Part shown: positions 18,253-27,479 of the stretch, piece by piece
Layout: each line of letters opens with the position of its first letter
Position numbering within the stretch: position 1 is the first letter of the stretch
Origin: Pseudomonas sp. N040
GTDB lineage: Bacteria; Pseudomonadota; Gammaproteobacteria; Pseudomonadales; Pseudomonadaceae
DNA: 64,000 nucleotides
Reading direction: 5' to 3'
NCBI RefSeq assembly: GCF_015637705.1
Contig: NZ_JADOBE010000004.1
Location: 124,001 to 188,000 of the forward strand
The notes under the pieces: model-generated
Seen by the model: only the letters and a program-made list of their open reading frames with translations
Databases searched by the model: none
Told to the model about the DNA's origin: nothing
Position numbers and translations under genes: made by a program

Positions 18253-19413
18253 TCACTTGGCGCGCTGCTCGAGCACCGCCACTGCCGGCAGCACCTTGCC
18301 CTCGACGAATTCGAGGAAGGCGCCGCCACCGGTGGAGATATAGCTGATGCGCCCGGCCACGCCGTACTTGTCGATGGCCGCCAGGGTGTCGCCACCGCCG
18401 GCAATCGAGAATGCCGGGCTGGTGGCGATGGCTTCGGCCAGCACCTTGGTGCCGTTGCCGAACTGGTCGAACTCGAACACGCCGACCGGGCCGTTCCACA
18501 GGATCGTCCTGGAGGCCTTGAGCAGCTCGGCGAACTGCGCGGCGGTCTGCGGGCCGATGTCGAGGATCATGTCGTCTTCGGCCACATCGGCCACCAGTTT
18601 GACCGTGGCCTCGGCATCTTCGGCAAAGGCCTTGGCCACCACCACGTCGACCGGCAGCGGCACGCTGACCTTGGCCGCGATGGCGCGCGCGGTATCGACC
18701 AGATCGGCTTCATACAGCGACTTGCCCACCGGGAAACCGGCGGCGGCGAGGAAGGTATTGGCGATGCCGCCACCGACGATCAGCTGGTCGCAGATCTGGC
18801 TCAGGCTGTTGAGCACGTCCAGCTTGGTCGACACCTTGGAGCCGGCGACAATCGCCGCCATCGGCTTGGCCGGGTGACCCAGGGCCTTGCCCAGGGCTTC
18901 CAGCTCGGCAGCCAGCAAGGGACCGGCGCAGGCGACCTTGGCGAACTTGGCCACGCCGTGGGTAGAACCCTCGGCGCGGTGCGCGGTACCGAAGGCGTCC
19001 ATGACGAACACATCGCACAGCGCGGCGTACTGCTGCGCCAGCGCGTCGGCGTTCTTCTTCTCGCCCGGGTTGAAGCGCACGTTCTCGAACAGCACGATCT
19101 CGCCGGCTTTCAGCGCAACGCCACCCAGGTAATCCTTGACCAGCGGGACTTCGCGGCCCAGCGCCTTGCTCAGATACGCGGCCACCGGCGCCAGGCTGTT
19201 TTCCTCGCTGTACTCACCCTCGGTCGGACGCCCCAGGTGCGAGCAGACCATGACCGCCGCGCCCTTCTCCAGCGCCAGCTTCATGGTCGGCAACGAAGCG
19301 ACGATGCGCGCATCGCTCTTCACCACGCCATCCTTCACCGGCACGTTGAGGTCTTCGCGGATCAGCACGCGCTTGCCGGCGAGGTCGAGGTCGGTCATCT
19401 TCAGAACGGTCAT
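18253..19413 (-). CDS. pgk: Phosphoglycerate kinase
   Basis: This 386-residue monomeric enzyme transfers phosphate between 1,3-bisphosphoglycerate and [18 protein letters not shown] and [11 protein letters not shown] form the N-terminal substrate site. [18 protein letters not shown] and [11 protein letters not shown] are the hinge and ADP-site motifs, and [14 protein letters not shown] is the C-terminal nucleotide-binding glycine-rich loop. The gene follows epd by 26 bp on the minus strand, as in many gamma-proteobacteria. Confidence 0.97.
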   Translation of the reverse strand: MTVLKMTDLDLAGKRVLIREDLNVPVKDGVVKSDARIVASLPTMKLALEKGAAVMVCSHLGRPTEGEYSEENSLAPVAAYLSKALGREVPLVKDYLGGVALKAGEIVLFENVRFNPGEKKNADALAQQYAALCDVFVMDAFGTAHRAEGSTHGVAKFAKVACAGPLLAAELEALGKALGHPAKPMAAIVAGSKVSTKLDVLNSLSQICDQLIVGGGIANTFLAAAGFPVGKSLYEADLVDTARAIAAKVSVPLPVDVVVAKAFAEDAEATVKLVADVAEDDMILDIGPQTAAQFAELLKASRTILWNGPVGVFEFDQFGNGTKVLAEAIATSPAFSIAGGGDTLAAIDKYGVAGRISYISTGGGAFLEFVEGKVLPAVAVLEQRAK

Positions 19414-19439
19414 GACGGGGTCCTATCTGGGGAAGTGAA

Positions 19440-20498
19440 TTAACGGGTAGCCGTGGCATCGAGCCAATGGCGCGACACATCCAGCATGCGGTTGGCGAAG
19501 CCCCACTCGTTGTCGAACCAGGCCAGCAGATTGACCAGCCGGGGGCCGGAAACACGGGTCTGGCTGCCATCGACGATGGCCGAGTGCGGGTCATGGTTGA
19601 AGTCGCAGCTGGCATGCGGCAGTTCAGTGTAGGCCAGCAGGTGACGCAGCGGCCCCCGCTCGGTGGCCGCGCGCAGCAGCTGGTTGATCTCGGCGGCCGT
19701 GGTGTCGCGCGCGGTCTGCAACGTGATGTCCAGACAGGACACATTCACCGTCGGTACGCGGATCGCCTTGGCCTGGATGCGCCCGGCCAGTTCCGGCAGC
19801 AGGCGCTCGATGCCGCGCGCCAGGCCGGTGGACACCGGAATCACCGACTGGAAGGCCGAACGGGTGCGGCGCAGGTCTTCATGGTGATAGGCGTCGATCA
19901 CCGGCTGGTCATTCATCGCCGAATGGATGGTGGTGATGGACACGTACTCCAGCCCGACCGATTCGTTCAGCACCTTGAGCAGCGGCACTCCGCAATTGGT
20001 GGTGCAGGAGGCGTTGGAGATCAGCCGCTCATTGCCACTGAGCTGCTGCTGGTTGATGCCGTAGACGATGGTGGCGTCGATGTCCGCCTCGCTGGCCATC
20101 GGTTGCGAGAACAGCACGCGCGGCGCGCCGGCCCTGAGGAAGCGTTCGGCCTGCACCCGGCTGGTGTACTGACCGGAACACTCGAGCAGCAGGTCAATGT
20201 CCAGCGCCGCCCAGTCAATCGCCTCCGGCGTGCTCTGGCGCAGCACCTTCACGCAATCGCCGTTGATGTGCAGGCAATCCCCCTCGACGCTTACCGCGCC
20301 GGGAAAACGCCCGTGGGTGGAATCGAAGCGGGTCAGGTATTCGATGCTGGCCTGGTCGGCCAGGTCATTCAGCGCGACGATCTGCAACCCGGCCGCTGCG
20401 CCACGCTCGTGCAACGCGCGCAGCACGCAACGGCCGATGCGGCCGTAGCCGTTGAGGGCGATGCGATAGGGGCGTTGGGCGTTGGGCATGTTCGGCAC
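19440..20498 (-). CDS. epd: Erythrose-4-phosphate dehydrogenase
   Basis: This 352-residue member of the GAPDH family has the NAD-binding NGYGRIGRCVL and catalytic SNASCTTNCG motifs. Its position between transketolase and phosphoglycerate kinase identifies it as Epd rather than a glycolytic GAPDH. Epd oxidises erythrose-4-phosphate to 4-phosphoerythronate, the first step of the DXP-dependent pyridoxal-5'-phosphate pathway. Two close in-frame ATGs (MPN-MPNAQRPY) leave the exact start open by three codons. Confidence 0.9.
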   Translation of the reverse strand: MPNMPNAQRPYRIALNGYGRIGRCVLRALHERGAAAGLQIVALNDLADQASIEYLTRFDSTHGRFPGAVSVEGDCLHINGDCVKVLRQSTPEAIDWAALDIDLLLECSGQYTSRVQAERFLRAGAPRVLFSQPMASEADIDATIVYGINQQQLSGNERLISNASCTTNCGVPLLKVLNESVGLEYVSITTIHSAMNDQPVIDAYHHEDLRRTRSAFQSVIPVSTGLARGIERLLPELAGRIQAKAIRVPTVNVSCLDITLQTARDTTAAEINQLLRAATERGPLRHLLAYTELPHASCDFNHDPHSAIVDGSQTRVSGPRLVNLLAWFDNEWGFANRMLDVSRHWLDATATR

Positions 20499-20512
20499 GG
20501 TTACGGTCAGCC

Positions 20513-20572
20513 TGTAGGAGCGAGCCTGCTCGCGATCAATGTTTGAGCATCGCGAGCAAGCTCGCTCCTACA
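20513..20572. repeat. Inverted pair of the 26-bp GCGAGC-type repeat (tkt-epd gap)
   Basis: TGTAGGAGCGAGCCTGCTCG... at 20513 and its near-perfect inverse ending at 20572 are separated by a few bases, forming a long potential cruciform 7 bp beyond the tkt stop. It may stabilise the tkt mRNA or reduce read-through into epd. Confidence 0.8.
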
Positions 20573-20579
20573 AGGACGA

Positions 20580-22580
20580 TCAAGCGTCGAGCAGCTCGGC
20601 AGCAGTTTCCAGCACATTCTCGACAGTGAAGCCGAACTCCTCGAACAGCGCCGGTGCCGGTGCCGACTCGCCAAAGCTGGTCATGCCGATGATGCGCCCT
20701 TCCAGGCCCACATACTTGTACCAGTAATCCGCATGCGAAGCCTCGATGGCGATCCGCGCGCCGACCTGCAACGGCAGCACGTCCTGCTTGTAGCCGGCGT
20801 CCTGGGCATCGAACACGCTGGTACAGGGCATCGACACCACACGCACCTGGCGGCCCTGCGCACTGAGCTGGTCATACGCCTGAACCGCCAGACCGACTTC
20901 CGAGCCGGTGGCAATCAGGATCAGCTCCGGTTCGCCGGCGCAGTCTTTCAGCACATAAGCGCCACGGGCGATGTCGGCCAGTTGTTGCGCGTCACGCGAC
21001 TGGTGCGGCAGGTTCTGCCGACTGAAGATCAGCGCGCTGGGGCCGTCATTGCGCTGGATGGCGAACTTCCAGGCCACCGCGGATTCCACCGCGTCACACG
21101 GCCGCCAGGTGTCCAGGTTCGGCGTACCGCGCAGGCTGGCCAGTTGCTCGATCGGCTGGTGCGTCGGGCCGTCTTCGCCCAGGCCGATGGAGTCGTGGGT
21201 GAACACATAGAGCACGCGTTGTTTCATCAATGCGGCCATGCGCACGGCATTGCGCGCGTATTCCATGAAGATCAGGAAGGTCGCACCGTAGGGCACGAAG
21301 CCACCGTGCAGGGCCACGCCGTTCATGATCGCGCACATGCCGAACTCGCGAACGCCGTAGTACATGTAGTTGCCTGAGGCATCCGCGGCAGACACGCCCT
21401 TGCAGCCTTTCCACAGGGTCAGGTTGGAGCCGGCCAGGTCGGCCGAACCACCGAGGAATTCCGGCAGCAGCGGGCCGAAGGCGTTCAGCGCATTCTGGCT
21501 GGCCTTGCGGCTGGCGATGGTTTCGCCCTTGGCGGCGACATCGGCCACATAGGCGGCGGACTTCTCGGCGAAGTCGGCCGGCAGCTCACCGGCCATGCGC
21601 CGCTTGAACTCGGCAGCCAGGTCGGGATGAGCGGCGGCGTAAGCGGCGAACTGGTCGTTCCACTCGGCTTCGCGGGCGGCACCGGCGGCCTTGGCATCCC
21701 ACTCGGCATAGATGTCCGCCGGGATTTCGAACGGGCCATGGTTCCAGCCCAGCTGGGCGCGGGTGGCGGCGATCTCGTCGTTGCCCAGCGGGGCACCGTG
21801 GCACTCTTCCTTGCCGCCCTTGTTCGGCGAGCCGAAGCCGATCACCGTCTTGCAGCAGATCAGCGTCGGCCGCGCGGTTTCGCCACGGGCAGTCTGGATG
21901 GCGGTCTGGATTTCCTCGGCGTCATGCCCGTCGACATTGCGGATCACCTGCCAGCCGTAGGCCTCGAAGCGCGCCGGGGTGTCGTCGGTGAACCAGCCGT
22001 GCACTTCGCCGTCGATGGAGATGCCGTTGTCGTCGTAGAAGGCGATCAGCTTGCCCAGGCCCAGGGTGCCGGCCAGCGAGCAGACTTCATGGCTGATGCC
22101 TTCCATCATGCAGCCGTCGCCGAGGAAGGTGTAGGTGTGGTGGTCAACGATGGCGTGGCCGTCGCGGTTGAACTGCGCCGCCAGGACCTTTTCCGCCAGG
22201 GCGAAGCCGACCGCGTTGGCGATGCCCTGCCCCAGCGGGCCGGTGGTGGTTTCCACGCCGGGGGTGTAGCCGTACTCCGGATGTCCCGGGGTCTTGCTGT
22301 GCAGCTGGCGGAAGTTCTTCAGGTCGTCGATCGACAGGTCGTAGCCGGTCAGGTGCAGCAGCGAGTAGATCAGCATCGAGCCGTGGCCGTTGGACAGCAC
22401 GAAACGGTCGCGGTCGGCCCACTGCGGATTCTGCGGATTGTGCTTGAGATGCTCGCGCCAGAGCACCTCGGCGATATCCGCCATGCCCATCGGGGCACCG
22501 GGGTGACCGCTGTTGGCTTTCTGCACGGCATCCATGCTGAGGGCACGAATGGCATTGGCACGCTCACGACGGCTGGGCAT
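20580..22580 (-). CDS. tkt: Transketolase
   Basis: This 666-residue thiamine-diphosphate enzyme transfers two-carbon units between pentose-phosphate sugars and produces erythrose-4-phosphate, the substrate of the next gene, epd. The N-terminal [11 protein letters not shown], the ThDP motif beginning GDGCMMEG, and [15 protein letters not shown] with the pyrimidine-domain glutamate region are intact. It leads the minus-strand block. The 286-bp upstream gap should hold its promoter, but I could not pick out a convincing one. Confidence 0.97.
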   Translation of the reverse strand: MPSRRERANAIRALSMDAVQKANSGHPGAPMGMADIAEVLWREHLKHNPQNPQWADRDRFVLSNGHGSMLIYSLLHLTGYDLSIDDLKNFRQLHSKTPGHPEYGYTPGVETTTGPLGQGIANAVGFALAEKVLAAQFNRDGHAIVDHHTYTFLGDGCMMEGISHEVCSLAGTLGLGKLIAFYDDNGISIDGEVHGWFTDDTPARFEAYGWQVIRNVDGHDAEEIQTAIQTARGETARPTLICCKTVIGFGSPNKGGKEECHGAPLGNDEIAATRAQLGWNHGPFEIPADIYAEWDAKAAGAAREAEWNDQFAAYAAAHPDLAAEFKRRMAGELPADFAEKSAAYVADVAAKGETIASRKASQNALNAFGPLLPEFLGGSADLAGSNLTLWKGCKGVSAADASGNYMYYGVREFGMCAIMNGVALHGGFVPYGATFLIFMEYARNAVRMAALMKQRVLYVFTHDSIGLGEDGPTHQPIEQLASLRGTPNLDTWRPCDAVESAVAWKFAIQRNDGPSALIFSRQNLPHQSRDAQQLADIARGAYVLKDCAGEPELILIATGSEVGLAVQAYDQLSAQGRQVRVVSMPCTSVFDAQDAGYKQDVLPLQVGARIAIEASHADYWYKYVGLEGRIIGMTSFGESAPAPALFEEFGFTVENVLETAAELLDA

Positions 22581-22866
22581 CGCTGATCTCCTGAGAGTCT
22601 GCTATTGAACCCGGATACTCCATTAGGCGACTCTGCGAGCCTACGCGAGCCATGACGATGCATTTGCGGCCATTTCCGCTGCCTGGTCGGCGCCCATAGA
22701 CCGGCTATGCGCTTCTCCCAAGCAACCAAACTGCCTCGCAACTGCCCTCGCCATCATCTCGCGTCCTGCTGAACCATCCGGGTTGAAACACAGAGGGACG
22801 AAAAAGGCCGGCATTTTCGCCCAGCAGGCCACTGCGCGGCAATCACCGATGTGCGAACAGTGCGCT
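22581..22866. other. Intergenic region between the AraC gene and tkt
   Basis: The gap between two minus-strand genes should contain the AraC 3' end signals and the tkt promoter. A minus-strand frame here can be translated (108 codons, with ADQAAEMAANA) but overlaps the AraC gene and looks non-coding. I see no RNA gene or repeat pair. Confidence 0.4.
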
Positions 22867-23901
22867 TTATCTATCGCTTTCACTGCCCGTAACGGACGCG
22901 GGGTGGCGGTTGCGCCAGGCGCTGGGGCTGCAGGCGAAACGCTGACTGAACCAACGGGAGAAGGCACTCAGCGCGGAAAAGCCCAGCAGCTCGGCAATAT
23001 CCCCCAGCGGCCGCTCGCGGTTTTCCAGGTGGCGCAGCGCCAGCTCGCCGCGCACCTTGTCCAGCAGGCTGGAAAAGCTCTCGCCCTCGCGCTGCAGCTG
23101 GCGATGCAGGGTGCGGCGATCGCGGCCGAGGTGGCTGGCCACCTGCTCCACGGAACAACGCCCGCTCGGCAGCAGCATCCAGATCATCTGCCGTACCTGC
23201 TCGACCAGCGCCGTCCGGGCTTCCTGGCGAATGCTCTGCAGGTACTGATGGATGTAGCGTGACATCTGCGGATCGGCGGCAGGCAGCGGCCGGTCGAGAT
23301 CGGCACTGCGACAGACAATGCCATCCACCACGCTGTTGAATTGCACCGGTGCACCGAAGGTTCGCTGGTAGATGGCGAGGTCTTTCGGCGCCGAATGGCT
23401 GAAGCACACCGCACGCGGCGCCCAGCCCTGCCCGAGCAGGCACTTGAGCAGGCGGTAGGTCACCGCGATCGACAGTTCCATGGCCTGCCGCACCGGCATA
23501 TGGCCGACCGTCACCTGCTCCTCACGCAGCACCACCACGCCATTGTCCTCCTCAATGCGCATGACCAGTCCTTCGTTGTGCAGGTAGAGGTAATCGCGGA
23601 ACGCTTCCAGCGCCTGGCGGATGCTCGGCTCGTCGCGCAGCAGCAGTGCCAGCGGGCCAAGATTGGACAGGCTGCGGGTTTCGGCCATGCGCATGCCGAA
23701 ATCTTCGACTCCGGCCAGCCGTGCGGAGTTCTCCAGCAACCGCGCGACGGCTTCCAGCGGAATCTTCAGATCAAGCTGCTGCAGACAATTCGGATTCAGC
23801 TCGACCGCGCGCAACTGCTGCAACGGGTCGACACCGAGCGCGCGGGCGATCTCCGCGTAGTTGGTCAAACAAGCACTGCGTACCAGACCGCCCAAGCTCA
23901 C
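22867..23901 (-). CDS. AraC-family transcriptional regulator of the adjacent catabolic cluster
   Basis: This 344-residue protein has an N-terminal arabinose-binding-like sensor domain of the OruR/ArgR-related type. Two C-terminal helix-turn-helix motifs follow: CSVEQVASHLGRDRRTLHRQ and PLGDIAELLGFSALSAFSRW. It is divergent from the SDR operon at 24045 with a 143-bp shared gap containing tandem 21-bp direct repeats. Such repeats are the usual binding geometry of AraC activators, so I infer that it activates that operon and the one at 27539, which carries the same signature. The effector is unknown. Confidence 0.9.
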   Translation of the reverse strand: MSLGGLVRSACLTNYAEIARALGVDPLQQLRAVELNPNCLQQLDLKIPLEAVARLLENSARLAGVEDFGMRMAETRSLSNLGPLALLLRDEPSIRQALEAFRDYLYLHNEGLVMRIEEDNGVVVLREEQVTVGHMPVRQAMELSIAVTYRLLKCLLGQGWAPRAVCFSHSAPKDLAIYQRTFGAPVQFNSVVDGIVCRSADLDRPLPAADPQMSRYIHQYLQSIRQEARTALVEQVRQMIWMLLPSGRCSVEQVASHLGRDRRTLHRQLQREGESFSSLLDKVRGELALRHLENRERPLGDIAELLGFSALSAFSRWFSQRFACSPSAWRNRHPASVTGSESDR

Positions 23902-23952
23902 CTCTCATCAATGCAGCAAATGGCATTACTGTCTGTGCAGTGTTGCCGACTG

Positions 23953-23994
23953 TCCCAGAATGTCAAACAAACGTCCCGCTCAGTCAAATTTGAC
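23953..23994 (+). promoter_or_regulatory. Tandem 21-bp direct repeats, probable AraC-type operator of the SDR operon
   Basis: Two half-sites TCCC-N5-GTCAAA begin at 23953 and 23974, exactly 21 bp (two helical turns) apart, in the same orientation as the downstream gene. The last unit ends 50 bp before the start at 24045, where an activator would touch the -35 region. Confidence 0.6.
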
Positions 23995-24044
23995 GACGCG
24001 ACCATCGGCACAATGGGCTCCCGAATCGAGCTTGGAGAGCGACC

Positions 24045-24869
24045 ATGCAACTCAACAATCGTATCGCCGTCATCACTGGTGCCGCTGGCGGTCTCGGCAT
24101 GGGCCTGGCCCGCCGCTTCGCCCGCGAAGGTGCGAAACTGGCGCTGCTCGACATCAATCTGGCAGGTGTCACCCAGCTGGCTGAAGAACTCAAGGCCGAA
24201 GGTGCCGAGTGCCTGGCGCTGCACTGCGACGTATCGTCCAGCGCTGCGGTGGACGCCGCCTTCGCCGCAGTCGAGGCGCACTTCGGGCGGATCGACATTC
24301 TGCTCAACAACGCCGCTCTGGTACCGGAAAAGCCCGAGGACGAAGAGCGCCGCAAGCGTCATTACGCACTGCTGACCCAGCCGGTGCCCCGCCAATCGCT
24401 GGAAATCACCAGAAACATGAGTGATGCGCAGTGGAAACGCTTCTGGGCAGTGAATGTCGACGGCGTGTTCTTCTGCACCCGCGCCGCCCTGCAGCGCATG
24501 GAACCGCAGCGTTACGGACGCATCATCAACATCGCCAGCATCGCCGGCATTTCCGCGATGAGCGCCCACAGCCCGCACTACAGCGCCACCAAGGGTGCGG
24601 TGGTGGCCTTTACCCGCGCAGTGGCCTACGAAGTGGCCGGCGCCAACGTGCTGGTCAACGCCATCTGCCCGGGCGGCGTGCTGACCCCGCCGATGAACGA
24701 CTTCCTCAGCCGGCAGTCGCCGGAGCAGCTCAACGTGCTGAACCAGATCCTGCCGCTGGGGCGCATGGGCAAGCCGGAAGAGTACGCGGCGCTGGCCGTG
24801 CATCTGGCTTCCGACGAGTGCTATCTGGTCGGTACAGTCATCAATGCCTCCGGCGGAACCGTCATCTGA
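24045..24869 (+). CDS. Short-chain dehydrogenase/reductase 1
   Basis: This 274-residue classical SDR has the cofactor motif TGAAGGLGMGLARRF with Asp in LALLDIN favouring NAD, the NNAA motif, a catalytic Ser in NIASIAGIS and YSATK. Between NNAA and the helix containing FWAVNVDG there is an extended charged segment (EKPEDEERRKRH, then PRQSLEITRN) longer than usual, probably a substrate-side insertion. It is first in an operon with two more SDRs (gaps of 35 and 40 bp) and is preceded by the tandem AraC-type sites. The likely role is oxidation of a secondary alcohol. Confidence 0.88.
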   Translation: MQLNNRIAVITGAAGGLGMGLARRFAREGAKLALLDINLAGVTQLAEELKAEGAECLALHCDVSSSAAVDAAFAAVEAHFGRIDILLNNAALVPEKPEDEERRKRHYALLTQPVPRQSLEITRNMSDAQWKRFWAVNVDGVFFCTRAALQRMEPQRYGRIINIASIAGISAMSAHSPHYSATKGAVVAFTRAVAYEVAGANVLVNAICPGGVLTPPMNDFLSRQSPEQLNVLNQILPLGRMGKPEEYAALAVHLASDECYLVGTVINASGGTVI

Positions 24870-24904
24870 CGGCCGCCGCCACCCCATTGCACGGATATCC
24901 GCAG

Positions 24905-25738
24905 ATGCACGACTTCGCCAACAAGACCGTCTATATCACCGGCGCCGCCAGCGGCATGGGCCTGCTCACCGCCAAGCGCCTGGCCGGACTGGGCGCTCAT
25001 ATCGTCTGTTTTGAGCGCTCGCCAAACGATGCAGCCCTGGCCGAAATACAGGCCGCCTGCCTGACCCCGACGCAACAGGTGCGGCGCTACCAGCTGGATG
25101 TGGCCAACCGCGATCAGGTGCTGGCAGTCATCGCCCAGGCAGCGGTACAAGCCGGCAGCCCTGACCTGTTGGTGCACATGGCCGGGATCGGCGGCGTGGC
25201 CGAGTTTGTCGACATGCCCTTCGAGCAGTTCGACCAGATGCTGCAGATCAACCTGTACGGCACCCGCCACGTCTGTGAAGCGGTGCTCCCGTTGATGCTC
25301 CAGCGCGGCCACGGCCACTTGCTGCTGGTCGGCTCAATGGGCGGCATAGTCCCGGTTTACGGCTACACCGCCTACGGCACCTCGAAATTCGCCGTGGTCG
25401 GTTTCGCCCAGAGCCTGCGCTACGAACTCAAGCCGCGCGGCATCCAGGTGCAGTGTTTCTGCCCCGGCGAAGTGGCCACCCCGGCGCTGGCCGCCGAACG
25501 CGAGGCAACCCATCCAGCAACCAGGGCGCTCAAGCTGATCGGCGGCACGCTGACTACGGATCAGGCCATCGACGGCCTGCTGGCCGGGCTGCAGCGCGGC
25601 GAGTTCTTCATCACCCCGGGCTGGAAGACCCGCCTGGTCCACTGGGCCGTTCGCCTGACGCCACCCGCGCTCTGGCAGCTGATTACCGACGGCATTGTCA
25701 GCCGGGCCTTGCGCCAGTCGCGCAACAATCCGGCCTGA
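24905..25738 (+). CDS. Short-chain dehydrogenase/reductase 2, probably membrane-associated
   Basis: The ATG at 24905 (MHDFANKTVYITGAA) gives 277 residues. TGAASGMGLLTAKRL binds the cofactor, and VGSMGG with YGTSK gives the catalytic Ser-Tyr-Lys. After the Rossmann core, the C-terminus reads GLQRGEFFITPGWKTR and continues with an amphipathic segment (LVHWAVRLTPPALWQLI), a layout seen in SDRs that act on lipids or other hydrophobic substrates such as 3-ketodihydrosphingosine reductases. Substrate not identified. Confidence 0.87.
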   Translation: MHDFANKTVYITGAASGMGLLTAKRLAGLGAHIVCFERSPNDAALAEIQAACLTPTQQVRRYQLDVANRDQVLAVIAQAAVQAGSPDLLVHMAGIGGVAEFVDMPFEQFDQMLQINLYGTRHVCEAVLPLMLQRGHGHLLLVGSMGGIVPVYGYTAYGTSKFAVVGFAQSLRYELKPRGIQVQCFCPGEVATPALAAEREATHPATRALKLIGGTLTTDQAIDGLLAGLQRGEFFITPGWKTRLVHWAVRLTPPALWQLITDGIVSRALRQSRNNPA

Positions 25739-25778
25739 CCCTACACTCAGACATCCCCCTGTCCTGTTGGAGCGTTCC

Positions 25779-26570
25779 ATGAATCTCACCCGCCTCAACC
25801 CCAGGTTGCCCAAATGGTCAGCGAGCAAGGTCTGGGTGATCGGCGCCTCCAGTGGCATCGGCGCCACCGTGGCCAGGCATCTGCTGGAGGCCGGCGCCCA
25901 GGTGGCGATCTCCGCGCGCCGCAGCGAAGCGTTGCAAGCCATGGCCGGGCAATACGGCAATGCTCGCGCGGTGCCGCTGGACATCACCGACAGCAAGGCC
26001 TTCAGCGCCGCCTGGAAAAAACTGCGGCGCAGCTGGGGCAAAGTCGATCTGGTGTTGTTCGTCGCCGGCAGCTACACGCCGACCCGCGCCTGGACTCTGG
26101 AAGCGGAGTCGATCAACCGCACCCTGGACCTCAACCTCGGTTCGATCATGCGTGCCTGCGGCGTACTGGTACCTGACCTGATCAGGGACGGCGCCGGCGC
26201 CATCGGCTTGGTGTCCAGCGTCGCCGCTTACGGTGGCATGCCCAACTGCATCACCTACGGCCCGACCAAGGCGGCCCTGAGCAACTTCGCCGAGGCGCTG
26301 TACATCGACCTGCATGAGAAGAACCTGGGGGTCTACCTGATCTCCCCCGGCTTCGTCCGCACCGAGGCGGTGGAAGAGGTCAACGAGTTCTACATGCCGG
26401 CGCTGATGGAACCGGACGATGCCGCCCGGGCGATGCTGCAGGGGCTGCAGCGCGGCGAATTCGACATTCACTTCCCCAAGCGTTTCACCAGTTTCCTCAA
26501 GGGCCTGCACACGCTGCCCTACAGCGTTTATTTCAAGGCCATGCTGCAGTTGGCCAAGAGTCTGAAATAG
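25779..26570 (+). CDS. Short-chain dehydrogenase/reductase 3
   Basis: The ATG at 25779 (MNLTRLNPRLPKW), preceded by GTTGGAGCG, gives 263 residues. The cofactor motif is IGASSGIGATVARHL with basic ARRSEAL after it, suggesting NADP(H). The catalytic residues lie in VSSVAAYGG and YGPTK. The C-terminus repeats the GLQRGEFDIHFPKRF pattern of SDR 2, again pointing to a hydrophobic substrate or loose membrane contact. It ends the three-SDR operon; a possible GGATTGCC/GGCAATCC stem follows 11 bp after the stop. Confidence 0.87.
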   Translation: MNLTRLNPRLPKWSASKVWVIGASSGIGATVARHLLEAGAQVAISARRSEALQAMAGQYGNARAVPLDITDSKAFSAAWKKLRRSWGKVDLVLFVAGSYTPTRAWTLEAESINRTLDLNLGSIMRACGVLVPDLIRDGAGAIGLVSSVAAYGGMPNCITYGPTKAALSNFAEALYIDLHEKNLGVYLISPGFVRTEAVEEVNEFYMPALMEPDDAARAMLQGLQRGEFDIHFPKRFTSFLKGLHTLPYSVYFKAMLQLAKSLK

Positions 26571-26689
26571 GGTTCTGTGAGGATTGCCGGGGTGGAGCCT
26601 TGGCTGACGCCGGACTGGCAATCCGCTGTGTAATGGCCGATTTCTGGCGGAGCCGATTGTTGCGGCTGCCTGATAGTTCCGGTTGCGCC

Positions 26690-26915
26690 CCGCCGGGCGC
26701 CTCACTTTTCTTTGCTTGTGCAAAGAAAAGTAAGCAAAACACACCCCGGCATCCGGGTCTCGCTGCGCTCGACTTCCCTCGCTCCTGTGCAGCTACGGGG
26801 GCCGTCACGAAGGGACGTCCCTGTCCCTTCGCTCCTTGCTCGGCGTCCTGCCTCGCATCCCCCTGCGCAACACCTCCACTCGGCCTCCTGACGGGGAGTC
26901 GGCGCGCCTGAGCCA
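26690..26915 (-). repeat. Long intergenic repeat, copy A
   Basis: It ends in a perfect hairpin, ACTTTTCTTTG (26704-26714) with CAAAGAAAAGT (26721-26731). Its other end carries CTCGGCCTCCTGACGGG (26879-26895), which is matched 16 of 17 in inverse by copy B. From general knowledge, similar hairpin-tailed sequences are scattered through Pseudomonas and Xanthomonas genomes and often cause false gene calls. Confidence 0.6.
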
Positions 26916-26989
26916 GAAATTCTCCGTCGAAGTAACGAGTCGTCTGCCAGCTTGATTGTCGCGTTTGGCTGCAATGACTGGGCCGGGGC

Positions 26990-27345
26990 AGGTCCCGTCA
27001 GGAGGGCGAGCGGAATCGGTGTGGAAGGGGTTGAGCGGCATGGATACCGCGAGAGCCACGATGGGCCAAGGAAGGCCCTTCGGGGCGTGCCCCTGGAGCG
27101 CCGATGGAGCGAGCGAACCCGCAACGTAACGCAGCGAAGTGCAGGGCCGGATGTCGGGGGCGCTTTCTCTCTGGTTACTCTCTCTTGACTCGCGGCGCTC
27201 GCCCTTCGGGCCAGCCTGCGGCTGTTACTTCGCTTCGCTACGTTTGCGCAAACAAAGAGAGAGTGACTCGCCGTGCAAGGCGAAACCTGTGCCCATGGGC
27301 CGAGGAAAGCGCTGCGCACGGTAACCACAGTGGGGGCAGGCAAAC
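26990..27345 (+). repeat. Long intergenic repeat, copy B (inverted relative to A)
   Basis: It opens with CCCGTCAGGAGGGCGAG (26994-27010), the inverse of the copy A end, and continues with GATGGGCCAAGGAAGGCCCT-type sequence. It closes with GTTACTCTCTCTTGA (from about 27173) opposed by CAAAGAGAGAGTGAC (about 27263-27277), a decayed version of the copy A hairpin. Confidence 0.55.
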
Positions 27346-27437
27346 AAAGAGCCTCCGCGACTTTCTTGCCAGCCCGGCATCCAACCAGTCCATCCCCACG
27401 GGGTCCAATGCCGGCCGGTCCGGCGCTCCACAGCCCG

Positions 27438-27479
27438 TCCCGAAATGTCAAATCAATGCCCCGAAAGGTCAAACAAACA
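27438..27479 (+). promoter_or_regulatory. Second set of tandem 21-bp direct repeats (same operator signature)
   Basis: TCCCGAAATGTCAAATCAAT from 27438 and CCCCGAAAGGTCAAACAAAC from 27459 are 21 bp apart and agree at 15 of 21 positions. The CCC and GTCAAA cores match both half-sites at 23953-23994. A TAAATT hexamer at 27494-27499 could be the -10 of the gene starting at 27539. Confidence 0.6.

Noticed and set aside
22641..22967. A 108-codon minus-strand frame between the AraC gene and tkt
   Set aside because: Half of it overlaps the AraC coding end in another frame and the rest has no ribosome site or coding-like composition; treated as intergenic.
27180..27345. A possible insertion-sequence end in the gap before the CMD gene
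   Set aside because: No transposase fragment or target duplication is visible; the inverted arms fit a non-coding dispersed repeat better.
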